64,000 nt of DNA from Paludisphaera rhizosphaerae (GTDB taxonomy: Bacteria > Planctomycetota > Planctomycetia > Isosphaerales > Isosphaeraceae), in contig NZ_JAALCR010000004.1 of the NCBI RefSeq assembly GCF_011065895.1, positions 186,001 to 250,000 of the forward strand, given 5' to 3'. The translations under genes were made by a program, and so were the position numbers. Below are positions 1 through 10,612 of the stretch, piece after piece. The notes below the pieces were generated by a model. It was given only the letters and a program-made list of their open reading frames with translations. It did no database searches and was not told where the DNA came from. Each line of letters starts with the position of its first letter. The first letter of the stretch is position 1.

Positions 1-1
1 C

Positions 2-334
2 CTGGGTGTACGCGGCCCAGAGGCTCTTAAATTGGCGGAGCGGGCCATCGAGCTGAACGGCCCCAGGCCCGACCTGATCGACACGCGTGGGGTCGCCCAC
101 CTGGCTATGGGCCACGCCGACCTGGCGGCTAGAGACCTGCAAGACGCCGTCGCCGTCACCCCTGCCCCAGATAAGTACTTCCATCTCGCACGCGCCTATT
201 TGATGGCGAAGAAGATCGACGAGGCACGGGCTGCGCTTCGCGAGGCCGTCGATCTGGGGCTCCAGGAGGGCTCGCTCCACCCGCTCGAGAGGCCCGCTCT
301 CCGAACCCTGACGGCTGCCCTCGCCCGCCACTGA
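2..334 (+). CDS. TPR-type repeat protein, C-terminal end (5' partial)
   Basis: The frame is open from the first bases of the window, so the start lies upstream and only about 110 residues are seen. The visible part has the helical spacing of tetratricopeptide repeats: an 'AERAIELN-RPDLIDTRGVAHLAMGHADLAARDLQDAV' type unit is followed by a second unit with FHLARAYLMAKKIDEARAAL. Such repeats bind partner proteins; nothing here shows which. Many planctomycete TPR genes are large and carry a protein kinase or sulfotransferase domain upstream, but that cannot be checked here. The ATG at 32 is internal to the repeat and is unlikely to be the true start. Confidence 0.75.
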   Translation: MGVRGPEALKLAERAIELNGPRPDLIDTRGVAHLAMGHADLAARDLQDAVAVTPAPDKYFHLARAYLMAKKIDEARAALREAVDLGLQEGSLHPLERPALRTLTAALARH

Positions 335-555
335 GCCGTCAGCACGAGCGCCTCTGCTCCGAAGTGCCGCAAGGCCACGGCGGCACCAGCCGTCGAGGCC
401 GAGATTTTGGGGACGTTCGGGCAGCCAGAACCCGCCCGGACGACGCAACGGTCGGACGGCGGCGGTACATGATACGCGCCTTCCTAAGACTGGGGGCGGT
501 CTTTCCTCTTTAACGCGCCGAAATTCTGGCGTCCGGCACTATTGGACGTGGAATC

Positions 556-1872
556 ATGAATTATACAAGAACTATTGTATGTTGTACTGGCCATGAAACT
601 GTTGCATCAGGATTAAGCGGTCCAACATCCGCCGCCGGGGGGCGAGCCGTCGAACTGTCGACATGCTGCAGTTCGTCATTGAACCTGGAGAAGCGCTCCA
701 GTGAGCCCTTCCTGGCAGCATGCGGAGCGGCCGAACCCCTCCGCCTGCTTGTCGAAGTGCCTGGGGAGTACCATCCGAGAGAAATTGTCCTGCCTGGACC
801 GTTCGCCGTCGTGGGACGCGACCCACAGGCCGACGTCTACCTGAACCACCCGCAAGTGAGCATGCGCCACGCCTATCTGCAGGTCGCCTTCGGGCGACTC
901 TTCTGGTTCGACCTCGGCAGCCGAACCGGGACGGTTGGTTGCTCCGGGAGCCGTCCCGCCGGGCGGCTAGTATTTGGCGACAGGCTTGGCATCGGGCCGT
1001 TCATCCTCCGCCTAGCGGCAGCCACAGATCCGGCCGTGAACGACGAGGACTCGGAAGGTCTCACCCCACTGTCGTCCCGATTCGTCGGCAAAGACGACTT
1101 GCCGAGCAGAGCGTTGGAGATTCGAAGCGAGTCGAGAGGCAGCTCAGTCCACGAATTACAGAGGTTGCTGACGCTGGTGGGGCGCTCGCCGATCTGTCGT
1201 ATCTGCCTTAGCGACGCGACCGTCTCGAGGGCCCACTGCTCCCTGGTCCTGACGCCGCATGGCCTCTGGGTCGTCGATCTACTTGGTCGCGGCGGGACTG
1301 CCGTCGACGGCGATCGGGTACGATTCTCCCGGCTCGATGCGGGCGACACCCTATCCGTTGGCAGCCTCAGATTGCGCGTGCGCGACGATGCGGCGCCGTG
1401 TGTGGAGGGACCTTTTTCCATAGGTGCTGACATCACGCCCGGCGTGCTGGCCCCATCGGAGGCGCTGATCGCGCCGCTTATTCAGCAGTTCGGTCAGATG
1501 CAGGACCAGATGTTCGACCAGTTTCGCTCATTGCTCGTGGCGACCTTCCAGATGTTCGGAAAGCTGCAGCGTGACCAGATCGACTTTCTGCGCTCGGAGC
1601 TCGACCAGATCCGCCGGCTCTCCGAGGAAGTCGCCGAGATCAAGGCCGACCGCGCGGGAGCCTCGAGATCCTTAACTTCTGAGCCACGCCAAGCCCAGGC
1701 CGTCCAGTCGCCTCGCTCACGCAACGGGCACCGCCCGCAGCCAAAGCCCCTCGACCCTCAAGTCCACTCGCTGCTCGACCGCCGCATCGCAGCGATGGAG
1801 CAAGAATCCCAGGATCGCTGGAGCTCGCTGGTTCAAACCCTCCTTGGCGGCTCCTGTCCTCCACGTGTTTGA
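556..1872 (+). CDS. Protein with two FHA domains and a C-terminal coiled coil
   Basis: Two forkhead-associated domains are visible. The first is at about residues 62-150, with VGRDP, then SMRH and LGSRTGT. The second is at about 183-275, with VGRSP, then SRAHC and LLGRGGTAVDG. FHA domains bind phosphothreonine peptides, so the protein probably reads out a Ser/Thr kinase. A Gln/Phe-rich amphipathic helix (FGQMQDQMFDQFRS, then RDQIDFLRSELDQIRRL) at about 310-365 predicts a coiled coil. No signal peptide or membrane segment is seen, so it is likely cytoplasmic. The first FHA domain has Arg-Thr where the usual Asn is expected. The start is doubtful: the first ~25 codons are AT-rich, unlike the rest, with only a weak ribosome site, but no later ATG precedes the first FHA domain. 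Confidence 0.75.
   Translation: MNYTRTIVCCTGHETVASGLSGPTSAAGGRAVELSTCCSSSLNLEKRSSEPFLAACGAAEPLRLLVEVPGEYHPREIVLPGPFAVVGRDPQADVYLNHPQVSMRHAYLQVAFGRLFWFDLGSRTGTVGCSGSRPAGRLVFGDRLGIGPFILRLAAATDPAVNDEDSEGLTPLSSRFVGKDDLPSRALEIRSESRGSSVHELQRLLTLVGRSPICRICLSDATVSRAHCSLVLTPHGLWVVDLLGRGGTAVDGDRVRFSRLDAGDTLSVGSLRLRVRDDAAPCVEGPFSIGADITPGVLAPSEALIAPLIQQFGQMQDQMFDQFRSLLVATFQMFGKLQRDQIDFLRSELDQIRRLSEEVAEIKADRAGASRSLTSEPRQAQAVQSPRSRNGHRPQPKPLDPQVHSLLDRRIAAMEQESQDRWSSLVQTLLGGSCPPRV
563..580. promoter_or_regulatory. Dyad ATACAA-N6-TTGTAT at the 5' end of the FHA gene
   Basis: A perfect 6-bp inverted repeat with a 6-bp spacer lies just inside the annotated start of the FHA gene, in an AT-rich patch. If translation really begins downstream, this would sit in the promoter or leader and could be an operator. 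No protein is known to bind it. Confidence 0.25.
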
Positions 1873-2032
1873 TGCCGGCTCCATTGACGAGCCCTGAAGG
1901 ACTTCACTGCGGCGAAGCCAGCCAACAAAGCGGCAACGGATCCCTGAGTCACCCGCCCAGCATCCCCTCGATTCCGCCACGCGACAATTCGGGTGGAATA
2001 GCTGCAGACCCGCATAGAGTGGGAGGTTCGCC

Positions 2033-2797
2033 GTGTCGCTTCCAGAACGAATCCTGAACCCTTTCACGCTGTCGGTCCTTCTGACTTGGGTCGCCGTCGT
2101 TCGCATGTGGTGTCGGCCCCGGCCGCCCAGGCGTCGCTTGGCCGGCCTGACGGCTGCCGTCCTATGCCTGACCACGGTCAGTCAGCCGGTGGTGGCTTAC
2201 TCTTTGCTAGGGAGCCTGGAATGGAGATACCCACCCCTGGAAATCAGGCCGCCTGGGGCCAAGGTGGTAGTGGTCCTCGCCGGTAGCGCTGCGGCCGCGG
2301 ATGGCTGGCGTCGAACCGCTGAACTGGGCCCCAGCACGCTCTATCGTTGCCTACACGCCGCCGAAGTTGCGCGTAAGTGCGGCAATCTGCCCATCCTGGT
2401 CAGCGGCGGCCCGATCGATGCCTCACCAGCCAGCCCGACCTGCGCGAGATTGATGCGAGATTTTCTCGTGGCTCAAGGCATTCCCTGCTCGACCCTGGTC
2501 GAGGAAGCTGCCTCGCGCACGACGTACGAGAACGCCGCAGAATGCCGTGAGAAACTCGGCCTTCGACCTCCTGGGGCCGTCATCCTAGTCACCGAGGCGA
2601 TCCACATGGAGCGAGCCATGCGCTGCTTCCAGAAGCAGGGAATCGACGCCGTGCCGGCTCCCTGCCACCACCAGGCGATCCGATTCCGACCCTCGCTCCG
2701 AGCTCTCTTGCCTAGCGCAGCTGCGGTCCAATCTTGTATGGACGTCGCTCACGAATGGATCGGCCTGGGTATATACTGGATTCGAGGCCGGATTTGA
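2033..2797 (+). CDS. YdcF/SanA-like DUF218 protein, membrane-anchored
   Basis: The protein has 254 residues and starts at a GTG with a good ribosome site (GGGAGG, 6 nt upstream). Two hydrophobic segments near the N-terminus (about 7-22 and 36-52) are followed by a DUF218 domain. That domain shows the family marks VVVVLAG near its start, ILVSGG, then the Glu-x-x-Ser-x-x-Thr-x-x-N signature as EEAASRTTYENA, and VILVTEAIHMERA. DUF218 proteins (YdcF, SanA, ElyC) act at the cell envelope; ElyC and SanA affect envelope barrier and lipid carrier metabolism, but the reaction is not settled. The gene follows the FHA gene by 160 bp on the same strand. The domain call is firm and the substrate unknown. 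Confidence 0.85.
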   Translation: MSLPERILNPFTLSVLLTWVAVVRMWCRPRPPRRRLAGLTAAVLCLTTVSQPVVAYSLLGSLEWRYPPLEIRPPGAKVVVVLAGSAAAADGWRRTAELGPSTLYRCLHAAEVARKCGNLPILVSGGPIDASPASPTCARLMRDFLVAQGIPCSTLVEEAASRTTYENAAECREKLGLRPPGAVILVTEAIHMERAMRCFQKQGIDAVPAPCHHQAIRFRPSLRALLPSAAAVQSCMDVAHEWIGLGIYWIRGRI

Positions 2798-3307
2798 CAC
2801 AAAACAAGTCAATCCAACTGTCGCAACACGAACATAGAGACCTCAAGAGACGAAACATGGCCTGATGAAATCAGTTTCCATATTTATATTGTCAGTAGAC
2901 TCCCGCCACACTTCCCTCCCGAGCGGTCGCGCGACGCACTCGGACGGCTCGCCGTCGAGGGCCTAGCCGAGCTTGTCACATCCCCCCACCCCGCCCTGGA
3001 GCCGGCCTCAGCCGCGCGTACAGACTGCCGTTCAGGCATAGTCAACCTCGCCTGTGCTGCCTCCGAGTCTTCAGCCAAGGCCGCTGGAACCGCTCTGATA
3101 GACGAGGAACGTTTCCGCTCGCAGCAGTGCTGAAGTGGTCCCCATGGTCGAGACCACTCATGAGGGCTCATGTCCCTCCTCTCGCACTTCGATGGAACAC
3201 AACGGGTTCCGTTGCATCCCCGACGAGCGATGACGCTCGACCTCGAGTCGGGTAACCGGCGCGACCGCCGGTTGGCGGCCGCGCTAGGTCCAGGTTCCGA
3301 AGGAAGC
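2798..3307. other. Intergenic stretch between convergent genes
   Basis: The first ~90 bp are AT-rich (around 2853-2892). Positions 2890-3133 have codon-like composition on the plus strand and stay open to a TGA at 3131-3133, but there is no usable start codon and I do not recognise the translation; it may be gene debris. A hairpin (3254-3273) follows. No RNA gene is seen. Confidence 0.4.
3254..3273 (-). terminator. Possible terminator hairpin after the propeller gene
   Basis: AACCGGCG and CGCCGGTT form an 8-bp stem with a CGAC loop, about 35 bp past the stop of the minus-strand propeller gene. There is no U-run, so this is weak evidence for intrinsic termination. Confidence 0.35.
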
Positions 3308-4312
3308 TCACTTCACGCGGAGAAGCTTCATGATTCGGCCGGAGACGTTCCAGTCCTGAATGTAGAGGTTCCCGTCCTGGTCCCACGACGAACCGTGGGT
3401 TCCGCTGAACACTCCTTCGATCCACTGGTTCTGCGGCACGTTGTAGCTGCCCCCCTTCTTCGCGTCGGGGTTGTTGCCCAGCACGGCGATGATCGTGTTG
3501 TTTTTGTCCAGGATCACCAACCGCCCGTGCAGGTCGGGAACGGAAACGAAGTCCCCCTGAACGTTGGCCGAGGTCGGCATGCCCAGGCCGGTGACGACCT
3601 CGCCGATGAACTTGCCGTCCAGGTCGTAGTGCAACAGACGCCCCTTGGGCAGGTGGTTGCGGTCGCAGATCAGGAGCCGCGGGGGCTCGTACCGCGTGTC
3701 GAGCGTCATGCCGTGAGCGGTGTGGAACTCTTGCAGGCCGTCGCCGTGCGTCCCGAAGTGCATCAGATACTTGCCGGTCTTGTCGAACTTGAAGATGCGG
3801 TCGCTGGCGTAGCCGTCGGAGAGGAAGATGTCGCCGTTGGGTGCGACGGTGATCGCGGTCGGGTTGAACTTCTTCAGATCCAGGCCCGACTCCTTCGGGA
3901 ACGGCAGCTTCAGGACGATTTCGCCGGTCTGGGCGTTGAGCTTGACTCCCTCGGCGTTGTTGTTGCGGGCCCCGTAAAGGAACTCGCCCCCCTCTTCCGA
4001 GCGGATCTTGATGTCGTGCATGTCGGAATAGTTGTCGCCGAGGAAGGTGCGGATCACCTTGCCGTCGGGCGAAAAAACGAAGACGCCGGCGTGAGCGCTC
4101 GTGTAGATGCTTCCGTCCTTGCCCACTGCGACGCCGCCATGGCACGGGCCAATCGCCGACTTGCCGTCGGCCGCCAGGCCCCAGCCCGGCACGGTGTCGA
4201 ACGTCATCGCGCCGCAGCCCATCCGGACGGGCAGCGGCGTATCGGCCGCAAAGCCTGCCGACACGGTCCCGAGGGCGAATGCGAGTGCAACAGATGCGAG
4301 GCGGCTGGTCAT
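3308..4312 (-). CDS. Secreted NHL-type beta-propeller protein
   Basis: The protein has 334 residues with a clear Sec signal peptide (MTSRLASVALAFALGTVSAGFA). I chose the ATG at 4312, not one 17 codons earlier, because AGGAGA lies 8 nt before it and the signal peptide begins there. The mature part repeats blade-like units such as GVAVGKDGSIYTSAHAGVF, AITVAPNGDIFLSDGYASD and IFKFDKTGKYLMHFGTHG, typical of NHL or 6-bladed propellers (SMP-30/peptidylglycine-lyase type folds). Such planctomycete proteins are annotated as NHL-repeat proteins without known substrate. It stands alone between a convergent gene and the ABC operon. Catalytic function cannot be deduced. Confidence 0.8.
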   Translation of the reverse strand: MTSRLASVALAFALGTVSAGFAADTPLPVRMGCGAMTFDTVPGWGLAADGKSAIGPCHGGVAVGKDGSIYTSAHAGVFVFSPDGKVIRTFLGDNYSDMHDIKIRSEEGGEFLYGARNNNAEGVKLNAQTGEIVLKLPFPKESGLDLKKFNPTAITVAPNGDIFLSDGYASDRIFKFDKTGKYLMHFGTHGDGLQEFHTAHGMTLDTRYEPPRLLICDRNHLPKGRLLHYDLDGKFIGEVVTGLGMPTSANVQGDFVSVPDLHGRLVILDKNNTIIAVLGNNPDAKKGGSYNVPQNQWIEGVFSGTHGSSWDQDGNLYIQDWNVSGRIMKLLRVK

Positions 4313-4427
4313 GATCAAGTCTCCTGCAGGCTGGGGTGACGCCCTTGGAAGGGGAATTCGCAAAGCCTACCGGGCCCGAAGACCAAGAGAAAGACCACGC
4401 CGCCTACCGGGCGACACGTTCTTTTGA

Positions 4428-5300
4428 TCAGCTTCCCTCAGGTGTTTTCACGCGGAACTCGCGGACGCTGAACAGCCAGGCCCCCAGGGCGAGGAACACG
4501 GTCGACACGCCAAGCAAAACCGATATGGAAGTCGCGGCGGTCGGAGCCTCGTCCAAATCGATCGACCAGTCGCTGCCGTTCCCTCCTAGCAGGCGTAGGA
4601 TCAGGACGCGCATGTGGAAGAGGATCGTTCCATACCGCACCAGGAACGGAATCGTCGAGACGACCCCCTCGAAGACCAGGGTATACCCCACGCCGACGAC
4701 CAGCACTCGTTTCGTGAGCAGCCCGAAAAAACCGAAGATCGAGATGTAGGCCAGCAGAGCCAACGCCCAGAGTCCGGCCGTCGCCCCCGCCTGCTCGATC
4801 AGTTCGGCCGCGCCATAGTGGTCGATCCCCCAGTTCACGGCTGCGATGGCGGCCGTCGTGAAGAGACCCGCGAGGGCCGCGGTGACGAGCGTAGCCCCGA
4901 GAACCTTCGCCAGGTAAATCGCCCAACGAGGGATCGGGCGGATCAGCAGATAGGTGAGCGTCTGCTCCTCCACGTCGTCCTGCACCAGGCTCGACGCGAA
5001 CAGCAGTGCAGCCAGTGGCAGGACCGCCTGGGGGATCAGTCTGAAGATCAGAGCCCGCTCGCTGTCCCCGGCGTCGTATGGGACCTCGTTCCGACGAACG
5101 AGCAGAGCGACTGCGACCGGGGCCGCAAAGATCAAAACGAACAGCCAGATCCGCTTGCCGCGGAGCTGCCGTTCGACTGTGATCCTGAGCACCGTCGCCA
5201 GGGCCCCAAGTGAGGGGACGTTCGAGACCGGCACGGGATCGACCCAGGGCGGGCCCCCGACGGGCGGCGGGGTGGCGGCGGGCGTTGAAGCCGAGGTCAT
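4428..5300 (-). CDS. ABC-2 type transporter permease (second pair)
   Basis: The protein has 290 residues. After a Pro-rich N-terminus come about six hydrophobic helices (for example IWLFVLIFAAPVAVALLV, LVTAALAGLFTTAAIAAV, LALLAYISIFGFFGLLT and a last one near the C-terminus). The segment VQDDVEEQTLTYLLIRPIPR matches the cytoplasmic loop typical of ABC-2/NosY-like permeases. It is the last gene of a four-gene operon; its start overlaps the stop of the upstream ATPase by 4 nt (ATGA), so the two are translationally coupled. The exported substrate is unknown. Candidates from the family are drugs, polymers or lipids. Confidence 0.85.
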   Translation of the reverse strand: MTSASTPAATPPPVGGPPWVDPVPVSNVPSLGALATVLRITVERQLRGKRIWLFVLIFAAPVAVALLVRRNEVPYDAGDSERALIFRLIPQAVLPLAALLFASSLVQDDVEEQTLTYLLIRPIPRWAIYLAKVLGATLVTAALAGLFTTAAIAAVNWGIDHYGAAELIEQAGATAGLWALALLAYISIFGFFGLLTKRVLVVGVGYTLVFEGVVSTIPFLVRYGTILFHMRVLILRLLGGNGSDWSIDLDEAPTAATSISVLLGVSTVFLALGAWLFSVREFRVKTPEGS

Positions 5301-6247
5301 GAGTTCACCAGATACTTGAAGACGGCTTCCAGGTTGTCGTCGTCGGAATAGATTTCCTCGATCGGGGCGTCAGCCTCGCGCGCCAGGGCCGGCAGCCGCT
5401 GGTAGAAGACGTCGGGAGCGCGGGTCTCGACGACGATCGAGCGTTCGTCGCGGGGCAGTTCCACTCCCTCCACGTCGTCCCAGCGAACGAGCTTGGCGGC
5501 CAGGGCGCGGCGGTTGGGTCCCTTCAAAACGATCCGGTGCGGGTGGGCGTCGATCAGACCGCGAATCTGACGAACATCGCCGAAGGCGACCAATCGCCCG
5601 TGGTTCATCAGCACGATCTGCGAGGTGAGTGACTGAACCTCGTAGAGCACATGGCTGGAGACGAGGATCGTCTTTCCTTGCTTCGCCAGCGATCCAACGA
5701 GTTCCATCAGCTCATGGCGGGCGACCGGATCGGTGCCGGTGAGGGGCTCGTCCAGGAAGAGGACCTCGGGGTCGTGGACGAGAGCCTGGGCGAGCTTGGT
5801 CCGCTGCCGCATCCCCTTCGAGTATCCGCGCACCGGGCGATCGGCGGCGGCCGTCATCCGGACCTGTTCCAGAACCCGGTCGGCGGCCTTGCGCGCCTCA
5901 CGGCCCCCCAGGCCGGCAAGCGTCCCGCAGGTGCGGAGGAAGTTGCGGCCCGTCATCCACTCAAACATTGCGTCCTGTTCGGGGCAGAGTCCGATGTATC
6001 GGTTGAGGCCGGAGTTGCTCCAGGGCCGCACGCCCAGCACGCGGACTTCCCCCTGGCTAGGGCGAAGCTGGCCGGTCGCCAGTTGCAGCAGCGTGCTCTT
6101 CCCCGCGCCGTTGGGCCCGAGGAGACCGGTCACGCCCCGCCCCACTCGGAGCGACAGGTTGTTCAGACCGATCACCTGGCCGTACCACTTGGAGACCGAG
6201 CGGAACTCGATCACCGCCGGAGTCTCGGGGGGGGCGGTCGTGCTCAT
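5297..6247 (-). CDS. ABC transporter ATPase (second pair)
   Basis: The protein has 316 residues. It has Walker A GPNGAGKS at 44-51, the ABC-2-type signature YSKGMRQR at 142-149 in place of LSGGQ, and Walker B VLFLDEP at about 162-168, followed by the H-loop in ILVSSHVL. A C-terminal domain of ~90 residues follows, as in CcmA/DRR-type export ATPases. The start has a good ribosome site (AGAGGGA). It overlaps the downstream permease gene by 4 nt and follows the first permease by 18 nt, so it is in the same transcript. The role is ATP hydrolysis at the inner face of the membrane to drive export by the neighbouring permease. Confidence 0.92.
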   Translation of the reverse strand: MSTTAPPETPAVIEFRSVSKWYGQVIGLNNLSLRVGRGVTGLLGPNGAGKSTLLQLATGQLRPSQGEVRVLGVRPWSNSGLNRYIGLCPEQDAMFEWMTGRNFLRTCGTLAGLGGREARKAADRVLEQVRMTAAADRPVRGYSKGMRQRTKLAQALVHDPEVLFLDEPLTGTDPVARHELMELVGSLAKQGKTILVSSHVLYEVQSLTSQIVLMNHGRLVAFGDVRQIRGLIDAHPHRIVLKGPNRRALAAKLVRWDDVEGVELPRDERSIVVETRAPDVFYQRLPALAREADAPIEEIYSDDDNLEAVFKYLVNS

Positions 6248-6265
6248 CTCGTCGAGGTCCCTCTT

Positions 6266-7356
6266 TTACTTCAGACGGTCCAGCGAACGGACCCTCGTGG
6301 ACAGGACGACCGCCGACGCGACTGCGAGCCCCGCCAGCACTCCAGCCGACCATTTCCAGGGAGGACGGCGCTGAGCGGCGGATTCCACGCGGATCCGAGG
6401 CGGAGGCGGACCCTCGTCGGGGGCACCTGGGGGCGGCGGGGGGCCGATGGGAATGCCGAAGATTCTGGGTCGCCGCGGGCGCTGGCGTGAGCGCGCCGCC
6501 GCCTCCATCGCCTCGCGACTTGCTCGGAAGACGCCCGCCACGCGTTCCCACTGGGCGTCGTAGTCGAAAAGGGCGTCGCGAACCGAAACGAGGTCGGCGG
6601 AGTACGAGGCCAGAGGCGCCCACTCCTCGGCTCCGCCACGTCGAATCGCGTCGGCCGCCGCTCCTCCGAGCATCCAGACGCCGACCCACATCGCCGTGAC
6701 GAACCGCGAATTGCGCGAGAGCGACGAGAAGGCCAGAATGAGCAGCCCCGTCGAGCCCGCAACCACAAGGCTGAACGCGACCGACGCCGCAAGCACTCGC
6801 CAGGTGTCCGTGAGCGTTGCTGGATCCAGACTGAACGCGAGCCCCAGCAGGTACGCCAGAATCGCCGGAGCCAGCATCACCGCCAGCAGGAATGCGGCGA
6901 TCACGCCGAACTTCCCCAGAAAATAGTCGATTCGACGAAGAGGACGGGAGAGATACAGCGGCAGGGCGTTGAACCGGAGATCCTGGCTGATGAGGTCCGG
7001 CCCGACCAGCATCACCAGCAGGAAGCTGAAGACGAGTTGGACCTGAAAAAACTGCACGAAGGCCAGAGTCCAGAACGTCGTCCGAAAGCCTTTCGGCCCA
7101 GATGAGATCTCCTCGGGAAGCCCCTGGAAGAGAAACAGGAACGGAGCGAGGATCGACGACTTCTGTTCAAACAGGCCCCACAGCGCCAGGAAGGCGGCCA
7201 GCAGGAGTGCGGGAGCCAGTGCACCGATCAGGGTGGTGACCAGCCATCGGTTCTTGAACTGGGCCTTCACGCCGTTACGGGTGATGGCCAGCCACCGAAA
7301 CGCGTGGCCGGCGAGCTTGCCGTCCCAGTGTTGATATCCCTGGTCCAGGATCGGCA

Positions 7357-7357
<1 letters not shown>
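6266..7357 (-). CDS. ABC-2 type transporter permease (first pair)
   Basis: The protein has 363 residues with a cytoplasmic N-terminus, several membrane segments (starting with TTLIGALAPALLLAAFLALWG near 40-60) and the loop LISQDLRFNALPLYLSRPLR, which is the permease coupling region of ABC-2 exporters. A charged Pro-rich cytoplasmic stretch near residues 270-325 precedes the last membrane segment, which is unusual for the family. Its start shares one base with the stop of the upstream ATPase (TGATG), indicating translational coupling. It presumably forms a complex with the ATPase encoded just upstream. Substrate unknown. Confidence 0.85.
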
Positions 7358-8268
<911 letters not shown>

Positions 8269-8397
8269 CGGGCACCGGGATGAGGCCGTCGCGGCGTCGG
8301 GGCGTCCACAACAGGCGTTCGCGAACGCCGCCCGATTATTGTGCGGCCCCGGCGCGCCGGCCGCAATCGGCCGGCGGCGGAACCGATCGACGCTCGA

Positions 8398-9486
8398 TCA
8401 ATTGAACAGGAAGTGGCAGATATCGCCGTCCTGCATCACGTAGGCCTTGCCCTCGACGCGGAGCTTGCCCGCGGCGCGGATTTCCTTCTCCGACTTGTAG
8501 GTCTCCAGGTCGTCGAGGGTGTAGACCTCGGCCCGGATGAACCCCTTTTCGAAGTCGGTGTGGATCACGCCGGCCGCCTGAGGGGCCGTCGCGCCGACGT
8601 GGACCGTCCAGGCCCGAACTTCCTTTTCGCCGGCCGTGAAGTAGCTCTGCAACCCCAGGATCCGGTAGGCCTCACGGGCCAGGACCGCCAGCGCGGGCTC
8701 GTCGAGACCGGAGGAGTGGAGCATTTCCAAGCGGTCGGCCTCGTCTAGCTCGGCGATCTCGGCTTCGAGCTTGGCGCAGACGGCGACGACCCCTGCCCCG
8801 ATCTCCTTTGCTCGCTGACGGACCTTGATCGCCAGCGGTCCCTCACCGTGCAGGTCGTTCTCGTCGACGTTCGCGACGTAGAGGATCGGCTTGGCCGTCA
8901 TCAGGCCGAAGCTGGAGATCGCCGCGGCCTCGGCCGGGTCGAGCGTCAGCGTTCGGAGCGGCTGGTCCTTGCCGAGGTGCTCCAGACAGTGCTTGATCGC
9001 CTCGACGCGGAGCTTGGCTTCTTTCTCGCCGCTCTTGGCCGTGCGCTCAGCCTTGGGCAGGGCGTTCTCCAACGTCTGGAGGTCGGCCAGCATCAACTCG
9101 ATTTCGACCGTCTCGACGTCCGAGAGCGGATCGACGGCCCCAGCGACGTGGACGACGTCCGGGTCCTCGAAGCAGCGGACGACCTGAAGAATGGCGTCGA
9201 CCTCGCGGATGTGGCTGAGGAACTTGTTTCCGAGCCCCTCGCCCTCGCTGGCCCCCTTGACGATGCCGGCGATGTCCACCAACCGCAGCGCCGCAGGCAC
9301 CAGCTTTTTGGGGACGATGTATCGGCTGATCCGCTCCAGCCGCCCGTCGGGGACGCTGACGACCCCCTCGTTCGGCTCGATGGTGCAGAAAGGATAGTTC
9401 GCGCTCTGAGCCGCCTTGGAGCTGGTCAGTGCGTTGAAAAGCGTACTCTTGCCGACGTTCGGCAAACCGACGATGCCAGCCCTCAT
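8398..9486 (-). CDS. ychF: Redox-regulated ATPase YchF (Obg-like)
   Basis: The protein has 362 residues, the usual family length. It starts at the ATG at 9486, where the family N-terminus [20 protein letters not shown] begins; the open frame upstream is not part of the gene. The G1 loop GLPNVGKST is at 7-15, followed by [17 protein letters not shown] (switch II/G3) and the ATP-type G4 NVDE in place of NKxD. The C-terminal TGS domain ends [21 protein letters not shown], the nearly invariant YchF tail. YchF is a cytoplasmic ATPase that binds ribosomes and is linked to oxidative stress and translation. It lies upstream of the ABC operon on the same strand. Confidence 0.96.
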   Translation of the reverse strand: MRAGIVGLPNVGKSTLFNALTSSKAAQSANYPFCTIEPNEGVVSVPDGRLERISRYIVPKKLVPAALRLVDIAGIVKGASEGEGLGNKFLSHIREVDAILQVVRCFEDPDVVHVAGAVDPLSDVETVEIELMLADLQTLENALPKAERTAKSGEKEAKLRVEAIKHCLEHLGKDQPLRTLTLDPAEAAAISSFGLMTAKPILYVANVDENDLHGEGPLAIKVRQRAKEIGAGVVAVCAKLEAEIAELDEADRLEMLHSSGLDEPALAVLAREAYRILGLQSYFTAGEKEVRAWTVHVGATAPQAAGVIHTDFEKGFIRAEVYTLDDLETYKSEKEIRAAGKLRVEGKAYVMQDGDICHFLFN

Positions 9487-9691
9487 AGCGAAGCGACGCC
9501 CTTGTCCCTTGGTGGTTGAATCTCGCCGGCCCGACGGCCGATGAAGCGGATTATCGTACCCGGCGACGCCCCACGGCGTCTCCACGAATTCCGAAGGCCC
9601 GCGTTCCCATCCAGGCGAGCCGGCGCTTAGATTCGGGAGTAAGGCCGACGCTGGGCCGGCCGCCCCCGCCTCACCTCTCGGACGCCCGCTC

Positions 9692-10612
9692 ATGCGCCCG
9701 ATCGGTCTACTGTGCTTCGCGATGGCCTCGGCGGGGGTTCCCACCTACGCGGAAGAACCAGCGGAAATCCCCGCAGCGCTCGACCGGGCCGCGAAGGAAG
9801 CAGCCGTACAGGTCGTGAATGTTCGGACCGATCTCGACGTCGAGACCCCATTCGGGCCCATAACGGCGAAGCCGACCGGCTCCGGCCTGACGAAGTACGC
9901 CCGACTCCTCTCCGAGGAATTTGCCCTCTACCCCGCATCCCTGGTTCGAAAGGCTCGCCTACGGCGGCTGGTTCTCTGCTCAGACCTGGCGTTCAACGGG
10001 GAACTTCGAGGAGCGATCCCCGACTACTGGCACGGGGACCTTTATCTGGATGTCGTCCGAGGCTCCGCCAGCCCACCTTACCAGCGAACCGCGATTCATC
10101 ACGAATTCTTCCACCTCGTCGACTACCAGGACGACGGCGAGGTCTATCGTGACGACGCATGGTCGGCGCTGAACCCGATCGACTTCCGCTACGGTCCGGG
10201 AGGCGCCAACGTCCAGGACGACCCCTCTGGTTCCCTGCCGAACGAAAAGACCCGCGGCTTTCTGACGGCTTACGCGACCTCCGGCGTCGAGGAAGACAAG
10301 GCGGAGGTCTTCTCACGGCTGATCATGATCCCTCGCGAGGTCGAACGTCGGAGCAGCGCTGATCCAATCATCTGGCGCAAAGTCGCCCGCATGAAAGACA
10401 TGCTCAAAGCGTTCGAGCCATCCGTCGACGAGGTGTTCTGGAAGCGCATCGCGGAACGACCGGACACGCCCATTGGGCCTGTCCGGTCGCCAGCGGCCCC
10501 CCCTCCTCATCCTGAGGCTCACTTCGAATCGATGCTCGGCAACGGGAAGAGCGTCGAGGGGACGTGGGACCGTTCCATGATCTCCTTGATCCGAGCGACG
10601 ATCTCCGGCTGA
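9692..10612 (+). CDS. Putative secreted zinc metallopeptidase (HExxH)
   Basis: The protein has 306 residues with an N-terminal hydrophobic stretch ending in a likely signal-peptide site (VPTYA). It carries a clear zinc motif HHEFFH (HExxH, His137/Glu138/His141). About 60 residues later comes EEDKAE (200-205), where Glu201 or Glu205 would supply the third ligand, as in gluzincin-type peptidases of the putative zinc-binding metallopeptidase group. The protein ends 94 bp inside the 3' end of the convergent sulfatase gene, so its last ~30 residues are written opposite sulfatase codons; that tail looks non-conserved. No ribosome site is obvious. Substrate unknown. Confidence 0.75.
   Translation: MRPIGLLCFAMASAGVPTYAEEPAEIPAALDRAAKEAAVQVVNVRTDLDVETPFGPITAKPTGSGLTKYARLLSEEFALYPASLVRKARLRRLVLCSDLAFNGELRGAIPDYWHGDLYLDVVRGSASPPYQRTAIHHEFFHLVDYQDDGEVYRDDAWSALNPIDFRYGPGGANVQDDPSGSLPNEKTRGFLTAYATSGVEEDKAEVFSRLIMIPREVERRSSADPIIWRKVARMKDMLKAFEPSVDEVFWKRIAERPDTPIGPVRSPAAPPPHPEAHFESMLGNGKSVEGTWDRSMISLIRATISG

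Noticed and set aside
3168-4145. Second minus-strand frame of 325 codons within the propeller gene
   Set aside because: It is Arg-rich and out of frame with the propeller gene, which has the signal peptide, ribosome site and recognisable blades.
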